This document shows, piece after piece, positions 18,181 through 23,479 of a stretch of 23,479 nucleotides of DNA. The stretch comes from Isotricha intestinalis. Lineage: Eukaryota > Ciliophora > Litostomatea > Vestibuliferida > Isotrichidae. A model generated the notes under the pieces. The model saw only the letters and a list, made by a program, of their open reading frames with translations. It had not been told where the DNA came from and did not search any database. The stretch covers positions 1 through 23,479 of the forward strand of contig JAJJLU010000682.1 of NCBI GenBank assembly GCA_023807065.1, given 5' to 3'. Position numbers and translations under genes: made by a program. Every line of letters starts with the position of its first letter. Positions within the stretch are counted from its first letter, which is position 1.

Positions 18181-18684
18181 AAAATGATTATTTTACAATT
18201 ATTGTATTATATATATTTTAACATGATTTTATTTTTTCATTAATAAATAAATTTTCTGTCATTAATTCCTAATTTTATTTTATTTTATTTCAAGATATAT
18301 ATTCTTTCTCCTATTAAATTTTTAAACATATTATATAATCTAATTAAGACAATTTATTCAATAAAAAATATAAAAAGAAAGTAAAATTAAAAAGGGAAAA
18401 ATAATTATAGACAATTTTAAAAGAAAACCATTAAAAACCAAACGAATAAAGCAAAAAAAATATTAAATAAATAAAAAATAAACAACAAAAAAAATAAAAA
18501 AAATAAAAATAAATAAATTAAAAAAATATAAACCTAAAATGAAAAAAAGCAAATAAATTAAAGAATAAAAAATAAAAATAAATTATTTCTTGATAAAAAA
18601 ATAAAATTTTTTTTAAATATGAAAGAAAAAGACTAAAATACATCAAAAACTTCAAGATTGAATTTCAAATTAATTATATATATA
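18181..18684. other. Intergenic, strongly A-skewed stretch
   Basis: About 500 bp between the zinc-finger gene and the Rab pseudogene. From about 18360 to 18660 the plus strand is dominated by A with few T, G or C, an unusual strand skew even for this AT-rich window. It holds no ORF. It precedes the pseudogene rather than following it, so it is not a retrocopy poly(A) tail. Confidence 0.6.
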
Positions 18685-19142
18685 TTCAGAATATATTTAT
18701 AAGGAGATTCATAACAAGGAAAAACATCACCATTAACAAGATATTAAGATGGAACAATGAATGAAAAATATATCATAGGAATTGATTTTGAAGGAATAAC
18801 GCTTAAATTAAATGATATAATATCTTATATTCTTATTTTGGATACAGCTGGTCAAGAATCCATTGTTATATATTCTTTTAGAAGTAGTGATGGTTTTATT
18901 TTTGTTTCTGATATTTATGGTGAAGATTTGTTTGAAATTTAAGTGATTGGATTGAATTAACTTTTTCTAATAATCAAAATTATGCTTTAATTTTTTAATT
19001 TAAAAAGAGTTATTTAAATTGTAATTGAAAAGATAGTGAAGATGAAGATAAAGAATTAACTATTCAAAGAAAATTTATTTTTGTGGGGGTCTTCGACTAA
19101 AGAAATAAAAATGTTAATAACTTTTGTATAATTTTTTATATA
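18685..19142 (+). pseudogene. Rab-family small GTPase pseudogene
   Basis: Clear remains of a Rab in order. In one frame: FRIYL, TAA, GDS, TAA, QGKTSPLTRY, TAA, DGTMNEKYIIGIDFEG, LILDTAGQES, SFRSSDGFIFVSDIYGEDLF. These correspond to the P-loop (GDSGVGKTS in live Rabs), the switch I end (GIDF) and the switch II start (DTAGQE). Only residues 18757-18942 form an ORF. After a -1 shift the next frame reads SDWIELTFSNNQNYALIF, then KKSYLN where the NKxD guanine-specificity motif should be, and later KFIFVG and NKNVNNFCII near the SAK region. Three in-frame TAA before the only ORF, a lost P-loop glycine and valine, lost NKxD and a frameshift make it non-functional. It belongs to the membrane-traffic theme with the nearby Rab-GAP, though a link is not shown. 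Confidence 0.82.
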
Positions 19143-19360
19143 TAAATAATTTGAGTATTTCATCAAAATAAAAATAAATATATAAATGAACATAAGAGAA
19201 ATTAACTTAAGTTAATTTTATTAGTATTAATGAAGGAAATAATAATAATGAAAAAAAGGTTGTAAATGTAAATAATCAGATTTAATTATTTATAATAAAT
19301 AAAATATTTAAAAATTTAAAAATAAAATAATTTTTTGATAAATTTAAATGATAATATAAT
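19143..19360. promoter_or_regulatory. Upstream region of the acylated-protein gene
   Basis: About 220 bp between the Rab relic and the next start codon, AT-rich, with a perfect 20-bp palindrome at 19199-19218. It probably contains the promoter of the downstream gene. Confidence 0.4.
19199..19218. repeat. Perfect 20-bp palindrome
   Basis: AAATTAACTTAAGTTAATTT is its own reverse complement. It lies about 140 bp before the start codon at 19361. It could be a dimeric factor site or a chance AT-rich palindrome. Confidence 0.45.
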
Positions 19361-20110
19361 ATGGGAATAAATACTACTTGTTGTAAAAAAGATTCAAGTA
19401 ACAATGAAAGTGATTTTAAAGTATCAAATGATATGAGTAGTGTTATAAATGATAAAATCGAAGAATTTAATTTGAAAATAGAATCATTAAAAGAAGTTAA
19501 TTTTGCAAAAAATACTTCAGATGCTTTTGATTTTATTTTATCTGGCGAATATTATAATTCTTTAATTAAAGGAATTTCACCTTATATTTTAATTGGGAAG
19601 ATTACAAAAAATATTTTTAATTCTGATTTACTTAAATTATTTCAAAGATTAATTAAATGGGGGAAAGAGTATAAATTAAATCAAAGTAATAATATTGTTG
19701 AGATTACAAAATTAAATTTAAAATATGCAACTACTAGTTTAATTGAAGATATTAATTCTTTAAATTTAAAGAAAATTAATCAGAATAATGGTCTAAAGAA
19801 ATTATTAATTAAAATAATAACTGAATTATCTTTAATTTGTCAATATTTTAAATTCGTTAATGAAAATAATAGCAACATTGATTATAAAGAAAATTTCTGG
19901 AAAGTCGTAAAAATTGAAAATGAAATAAAAATATATGTTTATAAAATTTCTTATAGTTTAGTTAAATTTAAGAAAGAATTAACTGAAGTTCAACCTAATC
20001 ATTCGGTTCAAAATGAAAAAGAAAATAATAATAAAAATGAAACAATTAAAATTTATAAAGGTGTTGAAAAATATATTAATAATATTGCTAAAAAATTAAT
20101 GGGATCTTAG
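19361..20110 (+). CDS. Unknown helical protein with an N-terminal dual-acylation motif
   Basis: A 249-residue protein starting MGINTTCCKK. Gly2 with Thr6 and basic residues following fits N-myristoylation, and Cys7-Cys8 fit palmitoylation, so attachment to the cytosolic face of a membrane is likely. The rest is mostly predicted helix, with segments such as DAFDFILSGEYYNSLIKGIS, SDLLKLFQRLIKWGKEY and GLKKLLIKIITELSLICQYF, an Asn/Glu/Lys linker near 215-228, and a helical end YKGVEKYINNIAKKLMGS. No domain is recognised, and no transmembrane helix is evident. The stop is TAG, the only one used by an intact gene here. It converges with the TBC gene on the other strand, with only 52 bp between stops. 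Confidence 0.75.
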   Translation: MGINTTCCKKDSSNNESDFKVSNDMSSVINDKIEEFNLKIESLKEVNFAKNTSDAFDFILSGEYYNSLIKGISPYILIGKITKNIFNSDLLKLFQRLIKWGKEYKLNQSNNIVEITKLNLKYATTSLIEDINSLNLKKINQNNGLKKLLIKIITELSLICQYFKFVNENNSNIDYKENFWKVVKIENEIKIYVYKISYSLVKFKKELTEVQPNHSVQNEKENNNKNETIKIYKGVEKYINNIAKKLMGS

Positions 20111-20162
20111 ACTAAATAATTAAATAATAATTTTTTTGGTTTCTTTTTATATATTAACTTTA

Positions 20163-23147
20163 TTAAAGTTTATTATCATCTGAACTTTCTTTAGAAATAA
20201 AACCATTTAAATTTATATTTTTGATTCCTGACTCAATTCCAATTTCTTCTTCTAAATTTTTTAAAATATTTAAGGTGACTTTAAATTGTTTTCTAAGTTT
20301 ACAAAAAATTTCAACATTTTGACTTTTAAATATATCAGATTTTGCCATTGTTGAAATAAGATAAGTCATTAATTCATCTCCTTTACAATTTAAAATTCCT
20401 TCTTTATTATATTGTAATATAGCTAAAAGAGAAGAAAAAAAACTTTTCCATCCTTGAAGAATAAAAACATCCCAAGCTTTAATTAAAACTTTATTTTCAA
20501 TTTCATTAAAATTAGGATAAATATTAGTAAATAAAGTAATAAAATAAGGACTAGAAAAGAAATTCATAGCAATATTATTGAATTTTAAGCATTCATAAAT
20601 TTCAGGTAATTTCAGATAAATTAATTTTTCAAGAATATAAAAAAAAATTTTCAATTTATTTAAATCTCCAATGAAAATATCCATAAAATCTGTATTTGTT
20701 AATAAACTTAACATAATATAAAAAACTTCTTCTTCATTTTGAATAATTTCTATTAAGAAAGAAGCAATATAATTCATTCCTTGGCAATAACCAACTTTGG
20801 TGGCTGAATATGATAAAGCTTTTAATATATATTCTATTATTATTCTGTTAGATTCTTTTTGGTTTTTAAAATTTGTTCTTCTTACATCTAATTCTATTAA
20901 TGAATCGTATTTTGTTTTTATTATTTTATTTTGAATATCTTTTTTTATATTTAAGTATTTATATATTCTTTTTAATCCTTCAGTTTTTAAATATGCTTTC
21001 CAAATTCTTATTCTTTTTTTTAATGAAATTTTATCATCAGAAAGTCTTTGTTTATATATTTTTTGTATTAAATTTTTTGAAGTATATTTATTTAAATAAA
21101 ATATATTAATAAGCTCTTTATCTTGAAAATATTTTCCTACATTTTTTAATATTATTATTACTTCTTTATCTGAAAGAAGAGAACAAGGATATTTTATTTG
21201 AAGAGTGTAAGTATTTAAAGAATAAAGTTCTTTTATTTTTTCATTTGTTTTATTATTTTTTTCTTTATCTTGAAATTGTGTTCTTATAGTATAAAAAGAA
21301 GTATTTAAATATAATACATAAAAGTTTATATTTTCTATTTTTAATTTATATTTAGAACAAATTTCCATTACTAATTCAGATGATTGTTCTAAACCAAAAT
21401 TTAAATTACACATATGATTTATAAAATCTTTCATTACTGAATGAATAATTTTAGGAGTGTCTTTTTCATTTAAATCTTTTCTTTCTTCTATCGATGTTTT
21501 TTCATAATCTATTAAATAATTATATAAATCTGTTGATTCAATAATATAATTTTTATTTAATTGGAAAAAATTTGTGATTATATGATTAAAAGCATTATTT
21601 CGTTTAAAAAATAAATATTGATTTGAATTTTGTTTAACATAAGATTTTATTTTGTTATTTAATTTTTTTACAATTCTTGATTCAATTAATTTAATCCAAC
21701 TGTTTTTATCTCTAAAAAATTTATTTTTATATAATAAAGCACAAAGATAAGTATTTTCAAAATATGATTGTTCAGATAATAAAATGATTGTATATAATAA
21801 TTCATAAGAAACTGATTTAATATCATCTAAATTTAAATTTGCAATAATATTCATAATTACATTATTAAAATGAGCTAAATTGAGAAAATTTAAAAATTTA
21901 AAAAATATTCTATTTTTTTTTTGATTTAGAAAAATTTGAAAGAATTTAACAAAAAATTTTTCATCTGATTTATTTATAAGAGATAATATTTTATTAAGTA
22001 AATCATCAAAAATATTATTTTGACTTAAAATACTTGAACAAAAATTTTTAATAGTAGTTTCCTCATATTCTGAAGTTGATATATAATTTTCTTGAAAATG
22101 TTTTTCATTAAATATATCAAATTCAGGAGTTTCAGAAGAAATTTTTTCAATACATTCAATATTCATTAAATTCCCAGAACCAATTCCTTGAATTAAACCT
22201 TTTAATGCATCATCTTCTTCTTCATAATTCATTTCATTTATATTAATAATTTGATTAAGTTCTGATTTATATTTATCATAAGACTGAAAAGAAAAAATAT
22301 TCCATTTATTTTGTAAAGATATATTATTTTTAATTGAATCATTACTAAAGTCTTTTATATCTTTTGGTATATTATATTGATTAATATTATTTTTAAACAT
22401 ATTTATCATTCCATTAAACCAAGTTAAAGAATTATGAAATAATTTTAAATAATTATCAATAATTGATCTTATAAAAGTTCTTTTTTTTTCTTCTAATTGT
22501 TCTATATCATTAAAAATAATTCTAAAATTATTTTCATATTCTAAATATAATTGATTTGCAATATTAATTTCTTTTCTATATAAAAGAGACTTATTTTCCA
22601 TTATTTCTCTTTGTTTTAATAATTTTTCATGTAAATTGTTGATTTCTTGGTTACTCATATTTGAATTTGCTGTTTTAATTGATTCTTTCTCCATTTTTTC
22701 AACAATTTCATATTCTTGATAATAAGATTTTTTTAATTTATCAATTCTTGCATTTTGAGTTTCTAAAGAAGAAATAATTAATTCTAATGTACTTATATTA
22801 TTTAAATAATCTCTGTTTATTGTTTTAGAAAAATTTTCTAAAGGTGATATTATTTCTTCTTTCATTTTTTTAGAAGAGTTTGAAATAGAATTAAAAAACT
22901 CATTATGAAATGAATAAAAATCTTGTAAATTTAAAGAAAATTGAATATTTCCATAACTATCTTCAGAAAAATTAAGAGGAATATTTCCAAAACTTGAATA
23001 TATTTGAGATATATTTTGAAAAAAAGATAATAGTTTTTGAATTTTTGAACTATTTGTTTGATTTATGAATGAAATCTTATTTTTATATTCTTTTAATTCC
23101 AAAATTAAGTCAAGAGGAGAAAAAGTAATTTTATTTATTTTTTCCAT
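20163..23147 (-). CDS. Large coiled-coil / TBC-domain Rab GTPase-activating protein
   Basis: A 994-residue protein. The C-terminal TBC domain (about 705-945) has both catalytic fingers: the arginine finger in IELDVRRTNF (751-760, the IxxDxxR motif with R757) and the glutamine finger in YCQG (787-790, Q789). It also has later TBC landmarks such as WDVFILQGW (892-900). It should stimulate GTP hydrolysis by a Rab and so end Rab signalling on a membrane. Residues about 1-270 are helical and coiled coil with alternating acidic and basic runs, compatible with a BAR or F-BAR-type dimerising membrane domain, though I cannot confirm it. Residues about 370-690 are helical and of unknown family. The stop is TAA. 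The start ATG is the first in frame. The gene points away from the right end, starting about 330 bp from it. Confidence 0.88.
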   Translation of the reverse strand: MEKINKITFSPLDLILELKEYKNKISFINQTNSSKIQKLLSFFQNISQIYSSFGNIPLNFSEDSYGNIQFSLNLQDFYSFHNEFFNSISNSSKKMKEEIISPLENFSKTINRDYLNNISTLELIISSLETQNARIDKLKKSYYQEYEIVEKMEKESIKTANSNMSNQEINNLHEKLLKQREIMENKSLLYRKEINIANQLYLEYENNFRIIFNDIEQLEEKKRTFIRSIIDNYLKLFHNSLTWFNGMINMFKNNINQYNIPKDIKDFSNDSIKNNISLQNKWNIFSFQSYDKYKSELNQIININEMNYEEEDDALKGLIQGIGSGNLMNIECIEKISSETPEFDIFNEKHFQENYISTSEYEETTIKNFCSSILSQNNIFDDLLNKILSLINKSDEKFFVKFFQIFLNQKKNRIFFKFLNFLNLAHFNNVIMNIIANLNLDDIKSVSYELLYTIILLSEQSYFENTYLCALLYKNKFFRDKNSWIKLIESRIVKKLNNKIKSYVKQNSNQYLFFKRNNAFNHIITNFFQLNKNYIIESTDLYNYLIDYEKTSIEERKDLNEKDTPKIIHSVMKDFINHMCNLNFGLEQSSELVMEICSKYKLKIENINFYVLYLNTSFYTIRTQFQDKEKNNKTNEKIKELYSLNTYTLQIKYPCSLLSDKEVIIILKNVGKYFQDKELINIFYLNKYTSKNLIQKIYKQRLSDDKISLKKRIRIWKAYLKTEGLKRIYKYLNIKKDIQNKIIKTKYDSLIELDVRRTNFKNQKESNRIIIEYILKALSYSATKVGYCQGMNYIASFLIEIIQNEEEVFYIMLSLLTNTDFMDIFIGDLNKLKIFFYILEKLIYLKLPEIYECLKFNNIAMNFFSSPYFITLFTNIYPNFNEIENKVLIKAWDVFILQGWKSFFSSLLAILQYNKEGILNCKGDELMTYLISTMAKSDIFKSQNVEIFCKLRKQFKVTLNILKNLEEEIGIESGIKNINLNGFISKESSDDNKL

Positions 23148-23461
23148 ATATTAAAAATTTAAATTTATTTTTTTATAAATTTGATAAAAAAATTTGTTTC
23201 GATTATTTTCAATATCATTTTATATTAATCCTCTAATTAATCTTTATTGAAATAATATATTCAGAAAAATGAAATAAATAAAAAAAACTAAAAAATATAA
23301 TTTTATTATTTTTTTCAAAATTCAAGAATAATAATTTTTTTCATAAATTTTTTTATAAATATAAATAACTTTTATATGTCAATTATTGAGGAATTTTAAT
23401 TCAAATTTTTCTTTTATTTGAAATAAAATCAATTTAATATCTAATTAATTATTAATTTATT
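23148..23461. promoter_or_regulatory. Promoter and subtelomere-like flank of the TBC gene
   Basis: About 310 bp of AT-rich DNA, without ORF, between the TBC start codon and the G-rich repeat at the edge. It should contain the TBC gene promoter. No repeated subtelomeric element is seen inside the window. Confidence 0.5.
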
Positions 23462-23479
23462 TTGGGGATTGGGGATTGG
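23462..23479 (+). repeat. Candidate telomeric repeat (TTGGGGA)n at the right edge
   Basis: The last 18 bases are a perfect period-7 repeat: TTGGGGA, TTGGGGA, TTGG. In a genome this AT-rich, runs of four G are nearly absent elsewhere. The G-rich strand points 5' to 3' toward the edge, as at a right-hand chromosome end. The unit is the Tetrahymena-type TTGGGG plus one A. Only two and a half units are visible, so the call is probable, not proven. Confidence 0.65.

Noticed and set aside
18685..18942. Ciliate code with TAA = Gln, which would open the Rab frame
   Set aside because: Nearly all intact genes end exactly at TAA at natural protein ends, the Rab P-loop would still lack its Gly and Val, and a frameshift follows.
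1..23479. CRISPR arrays, transposon ends, rRNA genes
   Set aside because: No regularly spaced direct repeats, no transposase or reverse-transcriptase motifs, and no rRNA-like GC-rich conserved blocks were seen.

Overview
The window looks like a piece of a very AT-rich eukaryotic nuclear chromosome, most likely from a ciliate or another alveolate that uses the standard genetic code. Four things support this. The genes are long, compact and nearly intronless, and the one clear intron is only 38 nt. One gene is a cGMP-dependent protein kinase with several cyclic-nucleotide-binding domains, an alveolate-type layout. A single C2H2 finger carries a GLGGHMS helix of a kind I associate with plants and ciliates. 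The right edge ends in a G-rich 7-bp repeat (TTGGGGA) oriented as a telomere would be. Roughly 5,300 codons of intact genes contain no in-frame TAA, TAG or TGA, so stop-codon reassignment is unlikely. An anaerobic or rumen-type standard-code ciliate would fit the composition and the bacterial-type amidase, but that is inference.

Left part (1-7.7 kb), all on the minus strand: a large secreted or membrane cysteine-rich surface protein running off the left edge; a small secreted NlpC/P60-like amidase with bacterial character; a B-box/coiled-coil/WD40 protein; a decayed gene; and an Asn/Lys/Ser-rich low-complexity protein.

Middle (7.7-13.8 kb): a divergent intergenic region leads into the plus-strand PKG gene (two exons, 1024 residues, potentially N-myristoylated). 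It is followed by about 2.3 kb without an intact gene, holding the remains of two decayed minus-strand genes, one zinc-binding and coiled-coil, the other multi-pass membrane.

Right part (13.8-23.5 kb): a rhomboid/derlin-like membrane pseudoprotease and a basic hypothetical protein (minus strand); a divergent actin-related protein and a C2H2 zinc-finger protein (plus); a Rab GTPase pseudogene (plus); an unknown protein with an MG....CC dual-acylation start (plus); and a 994-residue coiled-coil/TBC Rab-GAP (minus). The Rab-GAP starts about 330 bp from the telomere-like end.

Functional themes are signalling (cGMP kinase, WD40 scaffold) and membrane traffic (Rab-GAP, Rab relic, rhomboid-like protein, acylated protein). 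No operons, CRISPR arrays, rRNA or tRNA genes or transposons were seen. What stands out is the telomere-like heptamer, the secreted amidase, and an unusual amount of gene debris for a compact genome.
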